Under the pieces are notes generated by a model, which did not search any database, had not been told where the DNA came from, and saw nothing but the letters and a program-made list of their open reading frames with translations. A program made the translations under genes and the position numbers. A stretch of 64,000 nt of DNA from Cryptomeria japonica (Eukaryota > Streptophyta > Pinopsida > Cupressales > Cupressaceae): positions 665,847,938 through 665,911,937 of the forward strand of contig NC_081414.1 in assembly GCF_030272615.1 (NCBI RefSeq). The letters are read 5' to 3'. Each line of letters starts with the position of its first letter. Within the stretch, counting starts at the first letter, position 1. Of this stretch, positions 34,446 to 45,125 are shown piece after piece.

Positions 34446-35184
34446 TAGACATTGACATCATCGAAATGAAAAACAATGCAAACAGGAAAAGTCAATGACA
34501 AGTCAATGATCAATCAACTCACCTCGTCAAAAGGTCTCTCGGTCAACATGACCTAGCATAGGATCTCCATCCGCGTGGGTCGCTTGGGTCGACGATGAGG
34601 CATGATGACTGATGTGTGGGATCTTCTGTAGTGAATAGTGCTAAAAGTCAAAAAGTGATAAATGAGAGTGTCACTTTCATATTTATGAGGTATGCACTTT
34701 TTCGTTTTATGATTTTAAGTTAAAAACCCTAATTTTGCTCTTTTCACTTAATCTATCATAACTTGAGCTAGGGAGCTCTGATTTTTGTGCCGTTGGCGGC
34801 ATCAGAATCGTGAATTTTCTCTCTTGCTCCAAATTCATTCTATAAAGCACTTGGAAGTACAATCGAGCCTTGTTGAGAATATTTTTTCATGAAAGTCTTC
34901 ATCACAATTTGTTGTGGTAAACATGATACCCCATTTCACCTTACTAATAAGCAAGCCGAAACAAGGGGGGGTATATAGCTACCCACAATTTTCATCACTT
35001 TCCTTAGTAATCATTAGGTGATTTTGTGATCTAACATGTGGTTTTGTAGGGTGTGGTTCCTACTTGTGTACTGCAGATACCATTGGGGGTTTCATCTGAC
35101 AACTTATGGATATCTCCGTTTTCAAAATGATGTTTACTTTTCTGTACTTTAGCTTGCATATGCACGTAGTGTCATATGACCGCT

Positions 35185-35199
35185 AAAGTGGGGGCTAAA
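35185..35199 (+). promoter_or_regulatory. Polypurine tract of the Tat element
   Basis: AAAGTGGGGGCTAAA abuts the start of the 3' LTR (TGTAGCATCG). This is the expected primer for plus-strand DNA synthesis. Confidence 0.75.
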
Positions 35200-35272
35200 T
35201 GTAGCATCGTAAATTGTACACCCTTGCTAGGGTGGTACAATTCCACGCTTGGTTTAGCACCAGCCTTAATGT
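35200..35272 (+). repeat. Tat element 3' LTR, first 73 bp
   Basis: TGTAGCATCGTAAATTGTAC matches the start of the 5' LTR at 24279 through GTTTAGCACC. It stops at the CACTA insertion and resumes at 59582/59585. The last three bases, TGT, are the CACTA target duplication. Confidence 0.9.
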
Positions 35273-35294
35273 CACTAGTACATTCGGGTCAAAA
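35273..35294 (+). repeat. CACTA left terminal inverted repeat
   Basis: Begins CACTAGTACATTCGGGTCAAA. Its inverted partner is at 59560-59581, with differences at position 6 and around the TCGGG/TTGGGG step. Confidence 0.9.
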
Positions 35295-35299
35295 TTTTG

Positions 35300-35735
35300 A
35301 TAGCAAATCGTCAGAAGTCCGACGCATTTTTGTCGCACTACCGACAAAAAAAGTCATCAAAAACTTTTTGTCGGAAGTTCCGACTATCCTTGTGGTCATC
35401 GCAATTCTGACATTAGCCCCATCCTTTCCGACGGCCGCCATTGATACTCATACCCAGAAAGAATACCGTCTCAATCTCGGGCTACCATCGGAATTCCGAC
35501 ATCAAAGCATAAAAATTCCGATAGAGGAGTGTCGTTGGATGCACAGAATCCTTGTCGGAACTCTCCTGGAGGTCGTCATAATTTGAACCCCTTGGCATCG
35601 GAATTACGACGGTCTTCAGGAGAGCTCCAATGAGGATGCTATGCATCCGACGACACTCCTCTATCAGAATTTTTACGCTTTGGTGTTAGAATTCTGACGG
35701 TAGGCCGATTTTTTTAGAAAAAAAAAAATTTATAG
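35300..35735. repeat. CACTA left subterminal region with TCGGAA motifs and a long inverted repeat
   Basis: Dense repeats of GTCGGAA, TCGGAAT and CCGACGA in both orientations, as expected for transposase-binding subterminal repeats of CACTA elements. A 62-bp inverted repeat (35482-35543 against 35642-35703) matches at roughly 53 of 62 positions with a 98-bp loop that carries its own shorter inverted segments. Confidence 0.8.
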
Positions 35736-36920
35736 AAAAAGATTGGCATTGGTATCTCTATTCTATCTCTCTTCTCTATCCCTCTCTACTATCTCTCTTC
35801 TCTCTCCCCTCTCTAGGTCTCTTTCTCCATCCCTCTCTTCTTCTCTCCCTCTCTACTTCTCTTTCTCTACCCTCTCCAGGTCATTATCTCTTCCTCTCAC
35901 CCTCTCTCTCTCTCTCACCTCTAGTCTATGCATATGAGCCTTTCAAACCCACTCGGGCGTAAAATAGCCCTAAGTTGGCCTTATTTTGAGGAAAAATGCA
36001 AACATTTAAAGGATAAAATCAGTAATTTTCTATATTGCCGACCCCAATCTGTGCAAACCTTCTTGTTATTTGTGCCTAAATCTGTGCATGAGAGGATTCC
36101 AAACCCACTCAGCAAGAGAAGAGCACCTTAAGTCAGCTAGAAGGAAGGTAAATTCATGAATTTAATAAACAATTATTGGGCTGGCCAACCTATGGAGGTG
36201 AAATGAAGGCAAAGGTAAAAAGGAAGCATATAAAACAAAGATCAAATGCTCATCAAATTCAATTTGCAACCAATTAAGAGGAGAAGAATTAGGAAGCAGA
36301 TCTGTGAATTAGGGTATAAAATCAGATGAAATTTATTTGTGATGCATTATTTGTTTTTCATTTCATTCACGATATGTTCTTTCTTGCTTTCAGGATGTCA
36401 TGAGGACTTCATTACAAGGAAAAGAACACCTTACCCAGCACGTAGAGCATGCCAACATCATGCTTCAATGCAAGGCTGAAGACACTAGATGAAAGGAGGC
36501 TTCAAGGCATGAAAGAGGACATTGGCATCATGGAGGGTATTCACATCAATATCAACACCAAGATTCACGAGTTTAGGATGGCAACATGAGGAGCTAAACC
36601 TATTCAAAGCTTTCAACAATGCAATACAAAGGAAGGAGCATCTCAAGGTGCAAGGACAATGTCAAATGATGATCAAGATATTATGAGGACTCAACAAGGA
36701 AGAAACAAAAGACTATCTTGCATTCCCTTCAAAAATCCAAGAATAGCAATCAGTAGAATAAGGAGAAATCAATAAGGATTGCTTTAAAATGAAGGGATCT
36801 ACAACACGATAGGCCATATGTAAGACATCAATCACCAATGATCAAGGTATTCAAGTCAGAGTTACAAAGGTGATCAAGGTTGGATAGATCAAGAATAAGT
36901 GGGTTCTACATCAAGCCTAG
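35736..36920. other. CACTA left interior, CT-rich then unassigned
   Basis: A CT-rich stretch (about 35740-35925: CTCTATC, TCTCTCCCTCT) is followed by AT-rich sequence without a gene. Minus-strand direction would place this downstream of the TNPA-like gene, so it may be 3' UTR or spacer. Confidence 0.5.
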
Positions 36921-36925
36921 GCATT

Positions 36926-38600
36926 TGTGTGGGGGAAAAAGTGACACTAAGCAAACATGCCCTAATCTCACTTTCAATCACACATTTGTGGAATACGAAA
37001 GAGCCTAGAGGTATCACACAATTGGCTACTTCTTTTTGTGGAAGAGAGAGCCACGGGCTACCTATTAGGATTTCTATTCCTTTGTTGTAATTGAAAGATA
37101 AAATGATGCAAGTTCAATCCCTAACCCCAAAGTGCAAGTATGAACTAATAACAAGATTGCAGAATTGAACTTAAACTATGGAAAGCTGTAAACACAAAAA
37201 TAAGACAAGAATGCAAATGCGTACCCGGAGTCAAAATCTGAGTGAAAATGTTCGGGACGGGGGCGCGGGCACCATTGTCCTGATTCTGCCCCTGAAACTG
37301 CTCTGGAAACTACTGTTTTGCAACCTGGAAAAGCTGTCAAAAATGCTGAAAATGTTGTTTGTCGGGAGGACCAGGGCGCCCAACGCCCCTATCCCAGGGA
37401 CCAGGGCGCCCAGCGCCCCTGTCCTGGCAGGACCAGGGCGCCCCATGCCCCTGTCCTAGTCTTTTACTCTGAAATTTGGTGTGTTGTTTGGTCTCCGTCT
37501 GCTTCTTCCTGATCTGTAACTTGTGGCGTCGTCCGAGTCCCGAAACCTGCACTTATATCTGAAAAGGTGTTTGGGCGGCTATATAGGGTTTTGCCTTAGT
37601 CAAACCCCCGCTTCGGTGATTTCCACCTCCACGAATAGCCAAGTTGTATTGTAAAATGTATTGTGTGTGCAGACCTAGTGTGTGTGCAAGGTCCTAAAAT
37701 GCAAGAAAGCAAACTAGAGCAACCTAGAAAGTAAACCCTAATTGCTTGTAAATGATAATGTAAATGCTCTAAATCAAGATGCAAAGAGATCTAAAGCATG
37801 AATACAAGTGATATAATGAGGCTTATGCAAAGACATGAAAACAACATGAAATCATACCCAACCCCAAGGGAGGGGTACAAGCCAATCTTCAGTCGGTAGT
37901 CTCCTATTGCTCTTCAATGTCTTCAAAGCCCTAAGTGGATGAATGAAATTGATGAAGGCTTGATGGATGGATGTTGAATGTTGTTGAAGTCTTCAAAGAT
38001 TTGCTCTTTCGCTGCATAGAAGGTCCTTGAAACCCAAAATTCTGGATCCTTTCAAATGAAGAAAGAGAGCTCTTATATATGAAACCCTAGGTCATAATTT
38101 AAACTTTTGGCTGACCTAGAGATTGAATCTCTCGCCAATTTCTTGGGGTTAAGCTTTATTTTATGATTGGATCGTGCTCCTAAAATTTTGAGAAAAATGT
38201 CCGGGACCGTGTGCACTCCGGGCGCCATGGTCCTGACAACTTGTCACCAAATTTTCAGGGCCGTTGGATATGATGATTTTAGAGAGAATCCCGAAGTTAC
38301 AGGTGATTTCGAAATGTTTTGACCCTCGAAATCAAGCCCCCAAGTTTGAAATAGGACCTAATTAGGGTTTTTGATTAAATGATGTATAGGAGGAATAAAA
38401 TGAAAAGGGCACACTTTTAATGAAAAGGGCCCAACTTTATGATATGGGAGATGATAAAATAGAACCTTAGACCTAATTAATTTGATTAATTAAGTGCTAA
38501 AGGGGAAATGCAATGCAAATGCAAAATGCGCCAAGGCGGGTGCTAAACTAGGTGTGAAATTGTACCACCCTAGCAAGTGCGTACAATTTACGACACTACA
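36926..38600 (-). mobile_element. Solo LTR of the Tat family (minus strand) inside the CACTA
   Basis: Starts TGTGTGGGGGAAAAAGTGAC and ends CGTACAATTTACGACACTACA, the reverse complement of the LTR at 24279-25732. A perfect 5-bp duplication GCATT flanks it (36921-36925 and 38601-38605). It is 1675 bp, similar to the 3' LTR (about 1.63 kb), so it is a full-length LTR left by recombination between two LTRs. It lies inside the CACTA, which itself lies inside an LTR of the same family. It therefore inserted after the CACTA did. Confidence 0.9.
37360..37460. repeat. GGACCAGGGCGCC minisatellite in the solo LTR
   Basis: Three roughly 32-bp units of the form ACCAGGGCGCCCAxCGCCCCT followed by a GTCCTGG or ATCCCAGGG arm. 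Each unit is a near-palindrome, and the block is strongly GC-rich in AT-rich surroundings. Related modules occur in the other LTRs of the window. Confidence 0.75.
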
Positions 38601-38605
38601 GCATT

Positions 38606-41600
38606 ACAAAGTCTATATCAAACATATTCACCAAGGTGAATTACCCCACAAAGAGGTAGATTTTTGAATCTCAAAGAGGATTTCATCAAAGCAAGCCATT
38701 CAAGTCAAGTATATGCACCATGAAGTTGAAGCAAGCATCATCGGTATGGAGATGCAACAAAAGGAGGACCAAGCATCATCAAACATATACTTCATTAAGC
38801 ACACAGTCACATAAAAGGATCAAGAACTATCAGGAAGATGGAAGGACACAAACATGATCAAGTAGATAGTTTCAGAAGAATTAATCAAAAGCTAAGGACT
38901 TGATCATCTAGATGATACAATTTGGGAATATGTCCCACCACCTTCATCATGTTGAGAAAACAAGATAACGTTGAGTATCAAGAGATGTTGCTCAATCACA
39001 TAAGCTTTGTGATGATCGACTTGGCAAGTTGAGTTGGCATCCAATCATCGTCAACCTAATCAAGTGAAGCCACATTGACATGTCCAAGTTCATCGTACTT
39101 GATTCATCTAATGAATGAGCTAGTGACACATTGCAATGCATCAAAGTTTGTTCAAGCATACCTAACCTATTTCCTCATTGGTTAGGATTCAAGGTGGACA
39201 TGTGTCCTATTCAATGTAATTATTTAATTGGCTAGAATGGAGTTTGTCATAACAAGCCCTAATTAGGGTTTCACTGTATTATCTTGACTGTTGATTTGAT
39301 AGTCAATCTGGGTCATTCATTATAATGGGGGTCTATAAAAGGCCTAGCCTTTTCATTTGTAAAGGTTAATAGTTGCTAGTCAACAATTAATAGTTCATAG
39401 ATAGCAGTTAGATAGCAAGTATAGTAGAGTAGGAGGAAAGAAGGAATTGTTGCCAACACTTGTTGATTTTAATACATGATCTTCATTGAAGCATGGTGGA
39501 TTTCTACGTGTAATTTCTACATGTTGCATGGCTTCTTGTTACTTCTCAAGTTTAGATAAATTTCATATATTGCAATGGAGAAATGTGATGATTTCTTGAT
39601 GGAATTCCTGTTCATACTATTTGTAATTTGTTGGTTGTAAGTTGCAATGTACGGTTAGTCTGAATTTCATTAAGCATAAGTTCAATTGTGAATGTTCACT
39701 TAAATTGTGCTAGTTTTGGGTATTCGAATGAATGTTCATGATATGAAAACCCTTTGTTATTCCTTAGAAGATTGCATTAGTTTTGTGTACTTGTTTCTAC
39801 ATGGAAAAGCAAAGCTTGATTATGGAATTCGTCTATCAAATCATCATCCTTTATTATCATTGTTCTTAGGATTAAATTAGATCTCTAAACCCTTTATCTC
39901 TTTTGTCTTTTATTTTCCAAGCAAGTTAGTGTAGAGTCCAAGTTTCGGTAGAGTTCAAGAAAAATGTAAGCCCCCTTGCGATTCCAGCAAAATCACACCA
40001 TATTCACTAAGTCTATCCCATGCAATTAAGTTGCATAGTTCGTATTGTAAACCTTGGAGTTTCTTTGATTGATCACTTTGTTTAGCATTCAAAGTTTCTT
40101 TGTTCAAGAGATGATAGAATACCTTGGTATTTTATTGTGTTCGCAGTGCATAAAAAAACATCAATAGGTGGTTCTAGATGAAAGATAGTTGTGGGTTTGC
40201 ATGCATGTTTAGTGCATGATTTAAGGAGGTTGTTTGCAACTTTCTCATTGAGGAGATGTCGGTATGCAATCATTAGTCCCTCATCATCTCTACAATATTT
40301 TCTTGATGGATTCCTCGACTAGTGGAATTGTTTGGCTAATCGGATTTGGAGTTGATTTGGTGTCTTTGTCTTGAGATCCATATGGTATTTCTTTGTATCT
40401 CAGCTTGCAAGTTATTGATGTGATGATGAGTTTTACATGCGTCATTGTTTTAGATCTACAAGTTACGCAGTTGTATGGATTTAATCCACCCATTGGTGAT
40501 GCAGAGCCCTTGTTGTTGAGACAGGATCCTTCACTCAAGAACCCCAAACAAGGACCCTACAACTTCTACAAAGACATCAAGGGTTGGATTGGTTTCAATT
40601 TGATTGTTTTCATACCTCTCCCCATACTAAACCATCTAGACAATGTCAATCCCATAGTGTCTCACAAAAGTATCTCAGGACTCAAAGGCCACTACACCCA
40701 ACCAAAGGTGGACACACACTTCCTAAGGCAATGGGGACCTCCAATACCTTGATTTACTATCCTATAGGGTTAATAGACCTGTTCCAATCATCAAACATGA
40801 TGTATTGAGAAAAATTAGTACTGCTACTACAATTAGGCCTGTCACGCCTAGTAGCCCTGCCAGTCTAAAAAACTTAAGGTTTCTTGTTAATTTCTCAAAA
40901 TACCTCTGCAACTGAGAGTGGATTTGTTTCATTCAAGTGAGTGCCAAAGGATTCCAAAAGGGTTTGGGCAGATCCAATGTCTAAGGGTTATAAACCCAAC
41001 TTCACTCCTAGGCCTAATAGCCCTAATTAGGCCACCTTAACAAAGGAAGTATACTCAAAACTTGCTGCCTAGGAAAAGTAAGACCTAAGACATGTGGGGG
41101 ACATGGATAAAACATAAATTACCAAGTTATAGCCCTTTGTTCCACCACTATCATCATTTGTGGGGTCAGATGCATACCCAACCAAGGTGGTCACATAGAG
41201 ATGCCCACCTCTAAAACTTCAAACCCTCGCCTTTACCTGTCACTTCCCTGCAAAAGGTCTTTGAAATATTAAATTAAATTTTCACCACTTGCTTCACCCC
41301 AAAGGCCATACAAATCCCATGAGGTATCAACAAGAAAAACTCATATTTGCTGTCAAACCCTAAGTAGACTGTCAAATCCGGGGTACCTTCACAAAAAACC
41401 ACTTTTCTCATGGCTCCAGAAGAGTTAGAGGCTCATAGTTGTTGTATTGGAAAGGTAAGACATGTGACTTTCATATTCAAGAGGTTTTATGCCCTGGAGA
41501 AAGCCGTACTGTACGAAATATGGGAAATAGCAGCAAAATGCAAGAAAAAGATAGATTTTTTTTGGTTTCTTTGTTCACAAAACTTTCATTTTCCTTCAAC

Positions 41601-41864
41601 AACCTTGCCAAAGGTTGGAATTCGACCTTTAATGACCCTTCCAATAGTTATCAACTGATTTTGGAAACCAACATGGCGGTTTGAAGGAAGTTGCAATTTT
41701 GGGTTAAAAGCTGTCATAGTTGCTTGACAACTTTTGACAACTTTTGACATTTTGTCCTCCTAAACACACCTAGACACTAATTGACCCCTAAGACACTTAA
41801 AACTCTTAAAATGCACAAAAAATTCCTTCAAGGCATGAATAACCCCAATTTCCATATACCCAAG
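38606..41864. other. CACTA interior without recognised genes; possible LTR relic
   Basis: No reading frame here resembles a known protein. A promoter-like segment with CTATAAAAGG (39333-39342) follows repetitive sequence. The segment around 39960-40010 (AAGCCCCCTTGCGATTCCAG and an ATCACAC run) has the flavour of an old plus-strand LTR, but I could not find matching ends or a TSD. Confidence 0.4.
39333..39342 (+). promoter_or_regulatory. TATA-box-like site
   Basis: CTATAAAAGG in a GGGGGTCTATAAAAGGCC context, the classic form of a plant LTR or gene TATA box. No gene is recognised downstream. Confidence 0.35.
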
Positions 41865-43125
41865 TGTAAAGTGGAAAATCGCGAGCGAACCCTAAGTGCT
41901 CCCCCCACCACTCCGAGGAGAGGGGAAGGAGGTCACTAGGGTTGACGGTTTTCACTTAGGGGAGAATCTACATTCAAAAGAGGGGTTGAAACCCACAAGA
42001 TCCAATCCCACACAATGCAAGATTGGATTCTAAATGAGTTTCAAGGGTTAAGACAACAAGGCTACCCTCTTTTGTAAAGAATGTAGATAGAAGGATTAAG
42101 CCAGGAATGCATGAAAAGTAAGAAAGATTTGCTTATAAACAGAGATAGGAATATAGGATGAAGTTGCGGACCTAGAATTAGCAATAAAATGTCGAGACGA
42201 CGCTATCCTACAAATTTGAGCGAAAGTTGACGGGACGATGGCACCCGGCGTGCACACAGTCCTCCAAAAAATCCGCGAAACGAAGGGGGATCTGTTCGTC
42301 TCTGCACAAGGATTCCAGATCTTCAATTTCAGCCGCGTACCTACAACCTACACACAGAAAAGCAAAGATGATTGGGGGGTTAGGGATTAGGGGTTTTCCC
42401 TTAGGTCAAACCCCGGTTTTGGAATTAACCAAGAAATGAGAAATGCTATAAATGTAAATGATTGTAATGTAAAACAAGTACTGATACCTTGTTGTAAGAA
42501 TGTTGGTATTCTTACATGCGAAGGTGTAAATGTTGTTGTATGTTGTATGTTGTATGTGATCTCCTCTTCAATGGTTGAATCCTTGTCTTGAATGCAACAC
42601 TTAGCCTTGAATGGAGACTTAGAATGATCAATTGCTTGAAGGAATGCTTGAATGTTTGAATGCTTGAATGTTTGAATATCGCTTCCGCCTTTTTTCTCTT
42701 TTCATCTACCCCAAAATGGGAGAGGAAAATGTAGTTTATATACTTGCCAATTAGGGTTGAAAGACTGATTTTTCTGACCTTGGGCCAACCAGGAAACAAT
42801 ATTTCTCGAATTGCAAACATAAAGACCCGAAGCCCCAAAAAAGATCGGGCCCAAAATAGGGCCAGGGACCAGGGCGCTAGGCGCCATGGTCCTGGGGGAC
42901 CAGGGCACTGGGCGCCCTAGTCCTGAAGGACCAGGGCGTTGGGCGCCATGGTCCCACCTCCCGGGACAGCAGGGTGCAAGGAGGATCAGGCCAGGGTGCT
43001 AAAAAATGCAGTTTTTGATGTCATGAACAAGTTCCGGGGTCTCCATTCAGGTTCAGTGTTGCGTCGCCATCGTGAAGACCCAAATGCGGTCGAAATTGCA
43101 AGTGTCACAATTTTAGGACGCTACA
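41865..43125 (-). mobile_element. Second solo LTR, different family (minus strand)
   Basis: Read on the minus strand it starts TGTAGCGTCCTAAAATTGTG and ends CGATTTTCCACTTTACA (TG...CA, 1261 bp). The flanks are CCAAG (41860-41864) and GCAAG (43126-43130), a 4/5 match consistent with an aged TSD. No internal LTR duplication or pol is seen. The 5' half on the minus strand holds GGGCGC-type palindromic modules. Confidence 0.65.
42850..42970. repeat. GGACCAGGGCGC palindromic modules in the second LTR
   Basis: Three successive GGACCAGGGCGxTxGGCGCC(A/C)TGGTCC(T/C) or similar units, each close to a perfect palindrome. They closely resemble the modules at 37360-37460 although the LTRs differ. Confidence 0.75.
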
Positions 43126-44473
43126 GCAAGGTGGTTTATAACACACCTACCTAGGGCATAGGCTTACAAGGTGGGGTGACTTATTACATCAACATGAAAA
43201 TAAACCAAAACTATCCTTAAGTGTTTCAAAACTTGAAAACCAATCAAGAGGAGTTTGATTCTTCAAGAATCCCATTATTTGAATTTGAAGATGCCCCTGC
43301 ATCAATTGGCTATAGTGAGATGACTTGAATGTGGATTGTCTATATCCACAAATCTATGGTCATTTGTGCATTGGTATGTTGCACTGGGATGGGAGGAAGG
43401 AATATTAGAGTACCTAGATAGTTATATATTGCCACTCTTAGTGTGGGCCACTATTAAGGGATTCTTGAATGGTCATGGAAGGCATACAATTTAGTTTGCC
43501 GCAATGAAGTTCCTTCAGAGGGCATGATGCCAAGCTTTTTTGGGGGGAGTTACCTCCCCATTTGATGGGGAAGTTGCAGCTTTTTGGACAAGACTTGGCT
43601 TTGATTGTGAAAGTTATGCTTGCATGATTATGAAAGGATATAAGTTTTAACGTAGGATCTAGATGCTTTCTTTCCTTATCTATGCAGGGAGAGATTTTCC
43701 TTCAAATCATGCCCAGCCGAGGTAAACCTCTTTGGAATAATAATAACAAGCATTTCTTTAACAAAGTAAATTATATATAAGAGCAGTATATGCATGGATT
43801 TACAAAAGTGTCATGCAGAATGTAGATCTATACCTTGTTACTTAAAAATAGAAGTTCTTCTCCGTGTTCATTTTTCCATGATATAACTTGACCTCGGGCA
43901 ACCTTTTGACTGTCAAGAAGTGATTGCCTCAGATGAAAGTAGTGATAAATGTCACTATCAACAAAAGAACAACCAATAAATGATAAATTTGCAGTGAGAC
44001 CAGAGTGCCTAAATCAGTCTAACAGCTTATAAGGATCAAAACCAAGCCATATAAGCTTCAAGAACAATTTGAGAGCATCAAAGTCATCTACCAGACATTA
44101 GAAATTGTCAAATCAATGAAACATTCATATCAAGCATCTTTACTGTTTTGAAAAGTAGACCACATTTCAGATCTAGATGACACCATAATGACTTTGATTT
44201 CCTCTTGCAAGATATTCCTCCATCATGTATTGCTTCATCGAAGTTCAAATTTTCTTCTTCAAGGGCTCTCAATGATTCTCTATATAGGATTCTTCGTGTC
44301 TATGAGATCCACTTCATTGGGAGGCCTACTTAAACATTTCACATCCGTTTGTGGACTCTCACCTTTCAAACATTTCACATCTTATAATTGAGCTTCACTT
44401 TGTTTCGAGAATAGTTTAATATTCTCTACTTAACAGGGCCAACCACGTGAAGGTGGAAGCTCATTTGGCCCCT

Positions 44474-44489
44474 CCCCCCCCCCCCCCCC
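44474..44489 (+). repeat. C16 homopolymer
   Basis: Sixteen consecutive C residues, probably variable in length and prone to sequencing error. Confidence 0.9.
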
Positions 44490-44519
44490 AACATCACTCT
44501 AAATTTCCCGTTAACATCT

Positions 44520-44720
44520 AACATTCATTCATTCTTTCATTCATTCTTTCATCCATTATTAAAATATAACATTCATTCATTATCACATAACGTTCATTAA
44601 CACATAAAATTCATTAACTTTCATTAAAACGCAACATTCATCAATAATCATCAACACATATCATTCATGAACATTCATTAGCACATAATTACATTCATTA
44701 CACATAAAAATCAGTCATTA
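44520..44720. repeat. CATT-rich tandem tract
   Basis: Repeated CATTCATT, CTTTCATT and ACATTCATTA units over about 200 bp. No coding potential. Confidence 0.8.
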
Positions 44721-45125
44721 TCAAATAAGGTAGATTACAATCATTTCTTTCTTTGTTTGTTTTTTTTAAGCTATGAAAAGACTAAGTGGAACATCGGTTT
44801 CTTCATCATTTCCCCCATCTACGAATGTTATGCCCTCTTCTCGTGCTCTTGATGTATGCCTAGTCCTATACAAAGAACGAGGATGTTGAACCAAAGGGGG
44901 GTCCTCTGCAATAACAAAGAATTGGGTTAAATTCAAAACATTTTTTTATTATTGTTACAAGTATTTCATTAATTTAAAGAACACAATCGTTACACTCTTT
45001 ACCTGATGGGGCCACATCATCTTCCACATCATTTTGTCTAGCCTCAACCTTGACATGTTGAGCACCCTCTAGATCCTCTGGAGTTGAAATACGAAACGTT
45101 ACATTAATCAATACACCAATTGCAA

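Larger units (their letters stand above)
32600..34603 (-). pseudogene. Antisense plant mobile domain (PMD) gene in the Tat 3' region
   Basis: On the minus strand an ATG at 34603 starts an exon MPHRRPKRPTRMEIL with one TAG, ending at a GAG/GTGAGT donor (about 34523). An AG acceptor at 34207 starts the next exon. Its second part reads LHLSLLVREMTVTLKDVYRI, followed directly by LHLPIRGETVRYR, the hallmark of the MAIN/MAIL1-type aminotransferase-like plant mobile domain. A later segment (33832-33608) contains VRWLIIATIALAMFPNG and HRRVFSWARSMLAHLYHDL. The 3' part encodes an acidic tail of Asp/Glu runs. Several stops and frame changes make it a pseudogene. PMD proteins are linked to silencing and genome stability in host plants, and antisense ORFs are known in the 3' region of Tat relatives. 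Confidence 0.7.
43131..45125. other. CACTA interior without recognised genes
   Basis: No gene recognised. It holds a C16 run (44474-44489) and a CATT-rich tandem tract (44520-44720). The part nearest 45125 probably forms the 3' end of the TNPA-like transcript on the minus strand (GT/AG-bounded pieces are visible down to about 44780). Confidence 0.5.
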
